Assembly: GCA_964019335.1 (NCBI GenBank)
Contig: OZ025653.1
Coordinates: 434,001-498,000 of the forward strand
DNA from: Diplonema japonicum
Taxonomy: Eukaryota; Euglenozoa; Diplonemea; Diplonemida; Diplonemidae
Direction of reading: 5' to 3'
DNA length: 64,000 bases
Part shown: positions 20,994-30,614 of the stretch, piece by piece
Layout of the letters: each line of letters starts with the position of its first letter
Numbering within the stretch: the stretch's first letter is position 1
Notes under the pieces: generated by a model
Database searches by the model: none
What the model saw: only the letters and a program-made list of their open reading frames with translations
Told to the model about the DNA's origin: nothing
Translations under genes and position numbers: made by a program

Positions 20994-23900
20994 TCATAGT
21001 TCAATATTACGCCAACACTTAGAGCATCGTGTGCAGAAACCTTTGCCTCGTGGGCTGGCAGGCGGCCGCTGGAACGGTAAACATGTACAGGAATTTGGGT
21101 TTTTGGGAGATCGCAAGGGCGATGGAACAGATGGGAAGAGAGATGGTTCAAAAGACTTGCTGGGAGATGCCCGTGACCTGAAGGGCTGATTGTGTGGTTG
21201 TGGGCTAGTGGACGTCCGTTGGGGCGAAGACAAGGGCGTGCCGACACCACCAATGAAGCCAGCAGGGAAGGTGAGCGATGCTGGGGCAAGCTTGGGCACA
21301 GTACGTACCCGCCTCCACAGCTCCCACCTATGCATCCACTTGCGCATAAGGGTCACTTTCTGGTGCCGCCTCATCATCATGATTGTGGATACTAGTGTCC
21401 TTGTAAGCCTTTCTCGCAGTGCCCTCTCACTTTCTTGATGCACCTCTTCCGTCCTCACCAGGATGGGCCAGTTCCTCGCCACTTCTTCTCTTTTTCTCTC
21501 CCAGGCGTCTAGCCTGCTGCTGTCCTCCGCTTCAAACACAATGATACACCGTGCGTCGATCAGCGTTGCACACGCAACACCTGCGCATGCTGCAGCCACC
21601 GTCAGCACGCACTGCACCACTTCTTTGTTCGCAACGAAGTTGTTCACAAGCAATACACGCAAATCGTGAATCGAGCTGAAATCACTCCCCGTGTACTGTT
21701 GTTCTTCTGCTGCACTGTGAAAACCTGTGTCCTCAAATGTTGTCTGGCACCCCGTGTCACTGAGCCGCACCCTTCGAAAGGACTTCCCAGCCGACATGGG
21801 AGTCATGGGCGTGCCTGGCTCTGACAGTTCGCTGCCGTAATCACCGCTAGGTGGCGACTTCTGCCCGTCGGACATCGGGGATCCATTCGTATAGGTGCTG
21901 CCACTGAGTAATGGTGAGGTTGGCTTAGCAGAGTCATACAAATGCGGCAACGGGGAGCTGGATGTCATCTCCGACCCGCTCCTGCTGTTCCGCCGTGCGT
22001 TCAGAGCGTTCATCTCCAGAGTTTCGAGGCGCATCTGCTCTGCTTGCTGCTTCATTTTCCGCTTCTCCAACTCCAGCTTCCTCTGGCTGTTCTGCAGCCT
22101 TCTTGCATGTGCAGCCAGCGAAGCGCTTTCATTCTGCGATTGTTCCAACAAAGATGTGAGGTGGTGTCTCAGCAGCCCACTGTACCCCCACGCAGCCTCA
22201 GCATCGATCAGCGATCGTTCTGACTGCTCTTCAAGGGCAAGCCGAGCGCACTCAGCAGTCGTTTCAGAAAGATCATCTTCCAAAGATGCAAACAGTTGCA
22301 GCCATTTGTTTCGTTCAGGGGTGGTTCTGCACCTTACTTCGTACCCGTCCAGCTTGATGCCGTACTCGCCATTCGGTGTCTGTAAAGTGTGAGGTGACAG
22401 GCGGCATACCGGGCGGTCGTCCAACAGCGTGAGGTCGACCTTGTCCTTCTCCTCGTACCTGATGAACTGCTCCTTCAGCAGCATGAAGGTGTCCACTTTG
22501 CGGATCCCATCCCGTCTGTGCTGGAATGTGCCAAGATATGCCTGAGGGGGGCTGAAGTCGCTCTTTTCGAGGGCACGGAGAAGCTGGACGTGGCGTTCTT
22601 TCCGTGGGCTGCTTTCGCGTGATGGCAAGAGGGGTGAGCCTGTAAGAGATGATAACGGGGAGCCAGAGGGGGAGTCCACAAGGATGCCCAGTGCTGTGTT
22701 TGAAACAGTGTTGGCGTAGGTCAGCAGCGAGTCTTCACAGCTCTCACTCGCTATTGCAGCTGCCAGTGCTGTAACGCAGTAAGGGAGCAGAGCGAAAGCC
22801 TTCATTTTGTTAGTCAAATCGAACATGCCCTGCAGCTGCACCGTGCCCTCACCATCACCGCCCTCTAGAGAAGCACCAGACTTCCACATGTCGCTCAAAA
22901 CACGTATGGAGGAGCTGCTGCCCCACTCGGGGAAGGGCGGTAACATTTCAAGCAAATGAACTGTCGCGGTGCCCACGCTGCCATGCGTGGAGTCGACGAC
23001 CTCCAACTCGATTGTCGGGAAGGTGTCTCGGGATATCCTGAAAGGCTGGAAGCTCGAAGGGACACGCCACATGGCAGTCGAGTTGACGATGGTGGTCAGC
23101 TCTGTTTGTTGTGTGAAGGTGCCAACAGTGATCTTGCACCGGACCTGGTCGCTGAAGCTGTCATCGCCCAGCACAATGCCCGCAGCGCGGAGGCGGGATA
23201 TCCTGAGGTACCCTGTGACCTCTCTGCCAGAAGCACCACGTTTTCTCGGAGCGTGTTGGGAAGGAAAGGAGAAATCGATAGAGAATGTCTCTTCGGGGGA
23301 ACCAGGGGGGGACAGGAGGGAAGACGGCCCCGCCGCTGGGGACAGCACCAAGGGGGTTTTAGCAGGTGAATACCGCCCAGGAAGGGCATTCACGGATGGG
23401 GAAACAGGCGCCTTGTGAGGAGACATAGGGCCCCGGAGGGGGGAATAAACTGGTGAGACGCACATCCCCCGCAGAGCAGAGACACTAGGACTCCCTGCTA
23501 CGTATTCGAAAAATGAAAGCTCGACAGACAACTCCCTCTTGTAAAGGTCATTGGACTTATCCTTCACCGCTTTATCGATTTCGTCTTTCACAAGACAAAC
23601 CTTCATGTTGTTGGTGTCCCATCCTTCGACGTCCAGGTTGACCCAGAACATAAACAGCGTTTCGTCGCTCCCGATGACCTTGCTCTTCTTCACCTTGTAG
23701 AGAACATCCCCAGAGCACACCACGTTGATATGCGAAGAGGTGAGGTCGAAGTGGTACCCCGTGTCCCTGTGGGCGGACTTCGACGAGAAGTCGCGTCTCG
23801 AATCGTAGATTTCTTTCTTGTTGTCCTTTTCGCCGAGTGTTACTGTGAAGTACAGGTCGATTTTGTCTTTCAAAGCGAAGATTCGAAGGTAGTCCAATGT

Positions 23901-24734
23901 GAATTTTCTGTGCGGTGGGAGCTGACCCCCGTTGTTGTTCAGTATTTTTTCCCAGTACCCGAGATAACGTATTTGAGATGGGATGGTGACGCCCTTCCCG
24001 TCGTGGGTCCGGGCTTTTCCGAAAATTTGAAGCGCTTCCTGCGCGGACATATAACTGTTATTCTCAGCGGCTTGGGATAGAAGCAACGCGCCGAGCATCA
24101 TTCCGGTTCGACCCTTGCCGGCTTTACAGTGCACGGCAATGACGTTAGATGTATGTTCATCGAGCCAGGTAATGGCATCTTCAACAAAGCTGGGAATGAG
24201 TGAGATAGGAACAGGGGGGTTGTGGTCGTCGAAGGGGAACCGGACGTGATGCCCCCCGAATCGGGCGTTCGTGTCGTAAGTTCGTTCGCTGCACAGATTG
24301 TACACTCTGAAGTGGCCTGTATGCCGGGTTGTGAAGAACTTCTCAACATCATCTATTTGGTTACGGTAATACCCTTCAGTCCCTGATGATGGGAACCCCA
24401 TCGCTACCAACCGTGGTGTGATGTATGTTAGGTCTAAGTCAAAACCGTCTTCTTGAAACCTGATTTTGTTTTTGCTTACGATTCCTCGAACGGTTTGGCT
24501 CGGGGTTTTCCGTTCGGTTTTTATTGTCATGCCCTTCGCGCCCAGCGCCCCACGTCTTTCCCGTTCAATAGGAATCGGTACCCCGCTTCCGTGCCTTGCT
24601 TTCTGCGTTCCGCCCATTTCCTCTTCTTCCAGCTCATCCTCATCCTCATCGTTCAAAGTGCAGTCCGTTCCGTACATTTTTGCCAAACGGAGGAAGTCGA
24701 CGCTCGCCCGCCGTGCCTCGGCGGGGAGATTCAT
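20994..24734 (-). CDS. PTEN-type phosphoinositide 3-phosphatase with extra C2 and PH domains
   Basis: 1246 aa, ATG 24734 to TGA 20994, apparently without introns. Residues 84-260 closely match PTEN: IVSKNKIRFQEDGFDLDLTY, YRNQIDDVEKFF, PFDDHNPP, and the P-loop HCKAGKGRTG with catalytic Cys203. Residues 280-420 are the PTEN C2 domain. A second C2-like module follows near 520-620 (GYLRISRLRAAGIVLGDDS). A PH domain lies near 735-830 (DTFMLLKEQFIRYEEKDK ... ERNKWLQLFASLEDDL), then a coiled coil. At about 1045-1140 a segment begins LRVLLVNNFVANKEVVQCVL. Known: PTEN removes the 3-phosphate from PtdIns(3,4,5)P3; the N-terminal basic motif and C2 dock it to membranes. The CKAGKGRTG loop keeps both Lys residues, so lipid phosphatase activity is likely. 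Added C2/PH modules suggest several lipid inputs. Confidence 0.95.
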   Translation of the reverse strand: MNLPAEARRASVDFLRLAKMYGTDCTLNDEDEDELEEEEMGGTQKARHGSGVPIPIERERRGALGAKGMTIKTERKTPSQTVRGIVSKNKIRFQEDGFDLDLTYITPRLVAMGFPSSGTEGYYRNQIDDVEKFFTTRHTGHFRVYNLCSERTYDTNARFGGHHVRFPFDDHNPPVPISLIPSFVEDAITWLDEHTSNVIAVHCKAGKGRTGMMLGALLLSQAAENNSYMSAQEALQIFGKARTHDGKGVTIPSQIRYLGYWEKILNNNGGQLPPHRKFTLDYLRIFALKDKIDLYFTVTLGEKDNKKEIYDSRRDFSSKSAHRDTGYHFDLTSSHINVVCSGDVLYKVKKSKVIGSDETLFMFWVNLDVEGWDTNNMKVCLVKDEIDKAVKDKSNDLYKRELSVELSFFEYVAGSPSVSALRGMCVSPVYSPLRGPMSPHKAPVSPSVNALPGRYSPAKTPLVLSPAAGPSSLLSPPGSPEETFSIDFSFPSQHAPRKRGASGREVTGYLRISRLRAAGIVLGDDSFSDQVRCKITVGTFTQQTELTTIVNSTAMWRVPSSFQPFRISRDTFPTIELEVVDSTHGSVGTATVHLLEMLPPFPEWGSSSSIRVLSDMWKSGASLEGGDGEGTVQLQGMFDLTNKMKAFALLPYCVTALAAAIASESCEDSLLTYANTVSNTALGILVDSPSGSPLSSLTGSPLLPSRESSPRKERHVQLLRALEKSDFSPPQAYLGTFQHRRDGIRKVDTFMLLKEQFIRYEEKDKVDLTLLDDRPVCRLSPHTLQTPNGEYGIKLDGYEVRCRTTPERNKWLQLFASLEDDLSETTAECARLALEEQSERSLIDAEAAWGYSGLLRHHLTSLLEQSQNESASLAAHARRLQNSQRKLELEKRKMKQQAEQMRLETLEMNALNARRNSRSGSEMTSSSPLPHLYDSAKPTSPLLSGSTYTNGSPMSDGQKSPPSGDYGSELSEPGTPMTPMSAGKSFRRVRLSDTGCQTTFEDTGFHSAAEEQQYTGSDFSSIHDLRVLLVNNFVANKEVVQCVLTVAAACAGVACATLIDARCIIVFEAEDSSRLDAWERKREEVARNWPILVRTEEVHQESERALRERLTRTLVSTIMMMRRHQKVTLMRKWMHRWELWRRVRTVPKLAPASLTFPAGFIGGVGTPLSSPQRTSTSPQPHNQPFRSRASPSKSFEPSLFPSVPSPLRSPKNPNSCTCLPFQRPPASPRGKGFCTRCSKCWRNIEL

Positions 24735-25044
24735 TATGGACTTTATTTTGACGCTCTTTTCTTTCGACTAGTCAGGCTTTTCTTTACCCCATTTTTCACC
24801 TTTCTTCTTCCTTTTTTTTTTTCTTTTATTTATTTTTCCTGGGTACGAAGTTTTAAGTGTTCGAAGAAGAAAAAAAAAACGGAGGGGAAAAAAAAAAACG
24901 AGACAGCCCTGACAAGATGAAAAGAGGGGTAAAAAGAAAAAAAAGGGGGGGGGGAAGAAAAAAAACCAAAGGGAACGTTTGGGGGAAATGAAAAAAAATA
25001 TTAATATAACAGCAGGGACTAGGGATCGCCTAGCGACGATCACC
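24735..25044. other. Spacer
   Basis: A and G runs. No gene is supported. Confidence 0.7.
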
Positions 25045-25391
25045 TCATCTTGGCATACACCCTTTCTGTCGTGGTGCTGCCTTTGGCCCGTTGTCGTCGT
25101 ACTTAGTCAGCTTGGGCGTGAAACCAACCAGCGAGTTGTTGAGGATGCAAAATGTTCGCAGTGCCCCTCTAGGATAGGGTGGGTGGCCTTCGAGACTAAA
25201 TAAATTATATATAACCCCCCCCCCCCCCCCCCCCCGTGAACAATATTTCTTTTTAATAAAAAAAAGCCTTTTCTTTCCTGCCTATCTCTGAAAATACAGG
25301 TGTAACAAAGTAAAATCACTCCAGGGAGGGCTCGGTAATACCTTTCCCATAAAGCCCTTCCTGCTTGTTTCTCCCCTTGCTTCCCCATCAT
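25045..25391 (-). CDS. Probable small spliced gene, 57 aa
   Basis: Exon 1 is 25342-25391 (MMGKQGEKQAGRALWE...) and exon 2 is 25045-25168 (RGALRTFCILNNSLVGFTP... ending KGCMPR). The phase-2 donor GTATTACC and the acceptor TATCCTAG join in frame across 173 nt containing a G-tract of about 20 nt. A second acceptor (TTTAG at 25203-25207) is also in phase and would add ten residues. Exon 2 has third-position GC bias like real exons here. Size and character fit a small respiratory or ribosomal subunit, but no family is recognised. Without cDNA the structure is provisional. Confidence 0.45.
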
Positions 25392-25605
25392 TTTCCGTTT
25401 TTTTTTTTGCTTTATTAGGTATAAAATATGTCAAAAAAAATATCAATCGAAGTTCGAAGAGGGGGACTGAAAATAAAATAAAAAAAATGCAAAGATTTCT
25501 GTAAGCACAGCCCCTCCCACAAAGGGGTGTCCCAACCTAGGATGAAAAAAAAAAAAGCTATACAAAAAAGTTATACAAAAAAAAAGATAAATAAAAATAT
25601 ATTGT

Positions 25606-27565
25606 CTAAGACTGCTCCTCAAGCTTCATTCGTCTTGAGGTTGAGAAGAGCACTCCACTGCTGCAACGGCTATGGGAAGAATCAGATCGTGTCGATGAAG
25701 AGGAAGGAGAAGACGGTGAAGAGGAAGATCGGTTCCCTGTAGAGGGTTCGGTTGCGTCGAGAGGAGTGAGGGGTTCCTTGGGAAGCTGGATGCTCGCCCT
25801 TCTCCTTACAAGAGGTGTATCTGGTGAAGAGAGCGATTTTATGCTTGAACGACGAAATCCTGTTGCCATTGGAGGGGACTGTGGTTCCGCCATTTCCGGT
25901 TCATCAGCTTCTTCTTCATCTATCACGTCAGGCAGAGGCGGGGGCGAGGTCACGCTGCTCCTCCTCACTGTTCCCATTGGACTGTCAGGCGGGACGCTGT
26001 TGCTGCTGGATGCCGATCTTGGTGACACACCAACCCCTTCCTCTTCTTCTTGCTCGATTTCAATGTCAGGCAGATCTGCTTCTTCCAATTCCTTCACCCT
26101 CCCATCCTCGTACCCCATGGCTTCTATTGGTCCCTCCTCTTCCTCTTCACACACTTCTTCTTCTTCTTGTTTCGCAACCCGATACGACGTCCCAGGGCTG
26201 TGCGGGTTCGGTGCTCCATTCGCTGGCGACACCTCCGACTCCAGAGTCTCTTGTTCGTCATACGTATCATTTCTTGTCGCCACTTCTTTCGGTTCAACGA
26301 CCTTCTGCTCTTCCTTGTCGGTGATCACGCCATTCAGTCTTGCGTTTTCTTTACGCAACATTTCGATCTGAGGTGATATGTTGTCAACACAGAATGAAGC
26401 ATACCTCCTTCCGCAGCCCTTCTGCCTCGCTGGTGTCGACCTTCGTTGTGATTTCAGATTCAGGTTCCGGGTTCGTCCTGTCGCTCTTGCCGCTCCCCTG
26501 TGCAGGTGGTGTGGTGGTGGTGATGCAACATACCTTTGAAGGGTTCCTTCTGATGGCTGTGCGCACAGTTGCATCAGAAGAGCCCGAGATAGGTGAAAGA
26601 GGTGTGGATGCTGCTTTAGGTTCTGGTTTGGGCGGCTGTGCTACGAGAGCTGCCTCCGCATCTTCAGCTTCCTTCTTGGCACGCAGCTCTGCCTTGCGCT
26701 CCTCGATCATCTGGGCACGCTTCTTGTCTATCTCACGGAGGTCGGAATGGCACACGGGAGGGCCCTTCCGCCTCCTGGTAAGGGACACCATTGGGCTGTC
26801 TGTGGGTGTACCGAAAAGCTTTGGGCTCGGTTTTGTAGCTGAGATAAAATTGCTTTCTATCTGCCTGTTTTGGTGGTTCACAGACTGTCGCCGTTCTTGG
26901 GACTCGGCGTTGCGGCGGCGGTCGATTTCTCGGTTCTCCGTGAGCCGACTGGGGGACTGCGAGGGACGGCGTTTGAAGGGCAGCGCAGGAGGAGGGTTGA
27001 AGGCTCCAGTGTGTCGTGACACCCTGGTCGGAGGGGCTGTTGAAGGGCACCATTTGTCAGGACTCTCGAAGGATGTATTCTCGTACCCAGCACGGAGCGT
27101 TTGGCACCAGTGGTTCCGCGGTTTAAGCACGTCATCAGTGGTAGACCGTCCCAGCGATGTTACTTTGTTTGCTTTTTCAGCTTCAAGATTTTTGTGGTAT
27201 GACTCCGACCACTTGGAGTTCCCAAAGCTCGATCTGCGAGAAGCGGAGCTACACCTTCCAGGGGTTGATTCGTCTTCTCTTCTGTGTTTTTCTTTCTCGC
27301 GTTCTTCTTTCCGTTGCAGCCACTGGGTTCTCCCATAGCTGGAGATTCTCTTCGGGCTGTCTTCAGGTCGTCTTTGAAGGGGGGCTTGAGGAGGGGTTGA
27401 CGGTGCTGCTGCACGTAACGGAACCGGTTTTAAAATGTCTTCATCTACTGCTTGGGCCCTTCGTTTTTTCACCCAAGCTGTGGCGCCGTAGGTCAACGTA
27501 CGAGTCTCTGCCTTTGATGGCTTCCCGATTGCATTTTTTGGTTGTAGCTGTGGATCCTCGTTCAT
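25606..27565 (-). CDS. Low-complexity, charged protein of unknown function (three exons)
   Basis: Exons 26534-27565, 26405-26497 and 25606-26367; introns are 36 nt (26498-26533, in frame) and 37 nt (26368-26404), both GTATG...CAG. Total 628 aa. The first half is basic with a repeated aromatic motif around Ser-x-Gly (LTYGATAWVKKR, ISSYGRTQWLQRK, SSFGNSKWSESYHK). Spliced exons 2-3 create a leucine-rich helix (EGLRKE-IEMLRKENARLNGVI), then very acidic and Ser/Pro-rich tails. The YG-x-x-x-W repeat at 40-50-residue spacing looks like a short binding motif. I do not recognise the family; a disordered cytoskeletal or scaffold protein is plausible. Confidence 0.8.
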
Positions 27566-28354
27566 AACCCCGCTCCTGTAGTATTGATGAAGGGAGGGGG
27601 ACCATTAAAAAAAAGGCAGGTTTTTAGAAAAGAAGAATGGAAAGAAGAAAAAAAAAACCCCCATTTTCAGTTTCTTTTTTTTTTGTCTCATTATTTTGAG
27701 GGAGGAACTCAAGGAAAAGAGAACGAGGGGGGAAGAAAAAGAAATTGGGGGCAGGGGAGGATATAAAAAAAAAACAAAAAAAAAGATATCGCGCTTTTTT
27801 TCTTCTCTTTTTTTCTTCTTTTTTTTTTTTTTTTTTTCAACGTTCTCCAACACCTTGCCAAAGGTGCCTGTCCCTCACAGCATGGACATTTTAAATATTC
27901 TTCTCTTGTGGCCCCATTTATTCTTATTTTTTTTTCCCCTCCTTGTTGAAAAAAAAATACGAAGTTTTTCACCCACCGTCCCACCCCCGAGGCAAGTTTA
28001 ATATAAAAAAAGAGGGGTTAAGGAAAGGAAGGGAAAGGGACTACGAAGAATAAAGGTAGAAAAAGAAAAGGAAAAGGAAAAGCTTGCGGCATTTTAATCA
28101 AAAAGAAAAAGACAATTCTCTGTTCTTAAAAGGAAAAAAAAAAAAAAAAACAAAAAAAAACCCAATTTTCTCCTCTTTTTTTTTTCTCTAAACGACGGGG
28201 CAAGATTTCTCATATGAGCCTTTCCTTTTTTATTTTATTTCCCCCCTTTTTTTTTTTGTAATATGCCAAACGATAAATGGTAAGTAAGTAAGTAGATTAG
28301 AATTAAAGAAGACTCTCCCCGGGGGATAGTATAGGGGTTCTTCTTTGGGTGTAC
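27566..28354. other. Spacer
   Basis: T, A and purine runs. A minus-strand piece at 27850-27930 reads EEYLKCPCCEGQAPLARCW, but it has no start and no partner exon. Confidence 0.6.
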
Positions 28355-29896
28355 TTAGTTCAAAAGATCCTGCAAGCATTGGCTCACGTCCCCGTTGCGT
28401 GCCTCAAGCACGCACTTCAGCCTGTCGACGTCAGTGAAGCCCATGCTGGTGAGACTGCCAAGTTCCTCTTGGTACCTAAAGCCGTGGTGCGACCTGCCGA
28501 CGGTCCATGATGCCTCACAGTGGTTGTGTCGGGACCTTCCCCTGCAGTTCTGAGTGTGGCCCCTCTGGCGGCCTGAACGGCACCTCCCACAGCAGTATTT
28601 TTGGTTTGGCAAGCAAGTCTCCAGAAGCATCAACTCACACCCAGCACACTGCCTCCCAGCAGGAGGTGCTGACGCATCAATATAGTCACTACGGTACCCG
28701 GGAATGCAGTCCTTGAACTCCTGAAGGTGCTCCACCGTTGCAAAGGCAGGCTCCGCAAGCGCCTTGCTCAGAATCTCATCGCCGCCCAGCCCAAGAGCCA
28801 TCGTCAACGGTGCCACGCACTCCACCCTGTTGAGCTTCGCCTGCACCCTGGCGGAGTTGTACCATGCCGTTGCGTTGTCAGCGTCCAGGTCTGTGGACAT
28901 CTCGAACCACAGCGCTGCCCCTTCAAAGTCGTGCTTGCTGTACTGGGTCTCGCCTAGGCTGATCAGCTTCTGCACGATGGCGGGGAGAGACGTCACTTTA
29001 AAGTAGCATGTTGTCGATGTGAGGGTTGCAGAAAGCCAGTCACCGCACCCTAGGCTCTCAGGGGTCATCACGCCGTCGATCATCAGGTCCACGTAGGCAC
29101 CGCCGAAGAGACGCCTTGCGATCTTCTCGACTTTTGCAGATTCCACAGGGTCGTAGAAAACATGGGCAGTCGTCTCCGCAGTCGCTACCTCCTCCACAGT
29201 CATCTCCCCGATGGCTCCCTCCGCTGTGGGTGACAGGGGAGGGGAAGGAACGGGGTCGAAGGTCTCCTGGTCGAAGAAGGGGATTTGTGGTTGCTCCTCC
29301 ACTGACTGTGCAACCTCTTCTTGTTCGGGTTCCTCCTGTTCCTGTTCCTGTTCTTGTTCCTCCTGCTGAACCTCATCTTGTGTGAGAATGGTGAGTGCAG
29401 CAAGGGTGTCCTCGATGGGGACGGGTTCCTCGTCTTCAGTGCTTTCCTCTTCAGATGTCTCTTCGTCCGAAAGGATGGATGCCGTCTGCTTGTTCTGCGA
29501 AGACAGCATCATGTCCACAACCTCTCGGGTGGTATCCATGGCATCCCCTGACACTAGAGGGAGGGATGTGGTTGAAGCCACAGATGAAGCTATCGAAGCT
29601 ATCGAGCTGATCGACGAGGCACGCGATCGGGCACCAGCCCTGATCACGATCTTCACAAAGGAGCAGGTGTTGTGGCCCTCTCTCCAGACATTGAGGCACT
29701 CCTCCCACTCCTCTTTCGTGTCCATCAGGATCTCATCACCCTCGTCGTCGATGTAATTCAAGGAAAACCCGCCACGCACCCACTCCCCCACCACTCTCTT
29801 CACCACCTCGATAGTGGGCTTGTGCAGCCTGATCCTCCTGTTCTGGCGGCTGTCTCCACGCACTATCGCTACCTTCAACGGGACATCGTGGTTCAT
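28355..29896 (-). CDS. PB1 - TPR - MYND-like - UBA adaptor protein
   Basis: 513 aa from the ATG at 29896; the frame extends to 29935 only by a TTG. Residues 1-80: PB1-like (PLKVAIVRGDSRQNRRIRL ... FSLNYIDDEGDEILMDTKEEW) with a basic cluster and an acidic OPCA-like motif. Middle: acidic and Gln-rich. Near 310-400: TPR-like helices (DFEGAALWFEMSTDLDADN). Near 425-460: CAGC ... YCCGRC ... GHTQNC, which keeps the C-x3-C-x7-H-x3-C half of a MYND finger but lacks one CxxC ligand. The last 40 residues are a UBA domain (GSLTSMGFTDVDRLKCVLEA). Known: PB1 plus UBA proteins such as p62/NBR1 are ubiquitin-binding autophagy receptors. Inferred: a ubiquitin-linked scaffold, not a proven orthologue, since ZZ and LIR elements are not clear. 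Confidence 0.82.
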   Translation of the reverse strand: MNHDVPLKVAIVRGDSRQNRRIRLHKPTIEVVKRVVGEWVRGGFSLNYIDDEGDEILMDTKEEWEECLNVWREGHNTCSFVKIVIRAGARSRASSISSIASIASSVASTTSLPLVSGDAMDTTREVVDMMLSSQNKQTASILSDEETSEEESTEDEEPVPIEDTLAALTILTQDEVQQEEQEQEQEQEEPEQEEVAQSVEEQPQIPFFDQETFDPVPSPPLSPTAEGAIGEMTVEEVATAETTAHVFYDPVESAKVEKIARRLFGGAYVDLMIDGVMTPESLGCGDWLSATLTSTTCYFKVTSLPAIVQKLISLGETQYSKHDFEGAALWFEMSTDLDADNATAWYNSARVQAKLNRVECVAPLTMALGLGGDEILSKALAEPAFATVEHLQEFKDCIPGYRSDYIDASAPPAGRQCAGCELMLLETCLPNQKYCCGRCRSGRQRGHTQNCRGRSRHNHCEASWTVGRSHHGFRYQEELGSLTSMGFTDVDRLKCVLEARNGDVSQCLQDLLN

Positions 29897-30101
29897 CTTA
29901 GTAGCCAGCAACCTGTGTTTCCGTTTATCTTTCAAGAAAAGAATAGAGAAACCAACAACAACAAAAAAAGATACAAAAATATAACAATAAAAAAAATAAA
30001 AAAATAAAAGTAAATCAGAAAACCTGAAAGAAAGGCTGTGCAGAAGAAAAGAAAGACAAAGTAAAAAAAAAAAAACTCGATAAAATTTCAGTGTGCATGG
30101 G

Positions 30102-30152
<51 letters not shown>

Positions 30153-30614
30153 CTCTATTTTCTTTATGATGTGCATTTGTTAATGTCCACCATGGGGCGA
30201 CCCGCTGACCTACCGTTTGCTTCAAAAAAATGGAATATATGGTAGGCCTCCTTCTCTCGAAACCAGGATCTCTTGCAGTTGTTACTGGGGGCGAAAAGGA
30301 GAAAAAAGAGGGGGGGGGGAAATGTGGTGATTGCACCTCATGGAAAGTAGAATGAGGGAGCATTTCCCCCCCCCCCTTTTTTTTCCCACCGACTGTTGTT
30401 TGCAGCACTTTTTAATTTTTTTTATTGAGATAAAAAAAAAGGGGGGTGGTGGGGATGGGAAGTGTGGGAATATGCAACAAAATGCTTGTTGCGACTTAAC
30501 GTTCTGTATTGTTTGTAGTTCCATCTCAGAAGAAGAAAAAAAAGTGCAAAGACGAAGAAAGGGCAATCGACCCCTTTAAAAAAAAAAACAAATAAAAAAA
30601 AAAAAAAAACCACT
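29897..30614. other. Spacer with the longest A-tract
   Basis: A-tract of about 46 nt at 30105-30150, flanked by G, C and A runs. No gene is supported. Confidence 0.65.

Noticed and set aside
27709-27984. Minus-strand frame with EEYLKCPCCEGQAPLARCW
   Set aside because: It starts with GTG, has no partner exon and is bounded by homopolymers.
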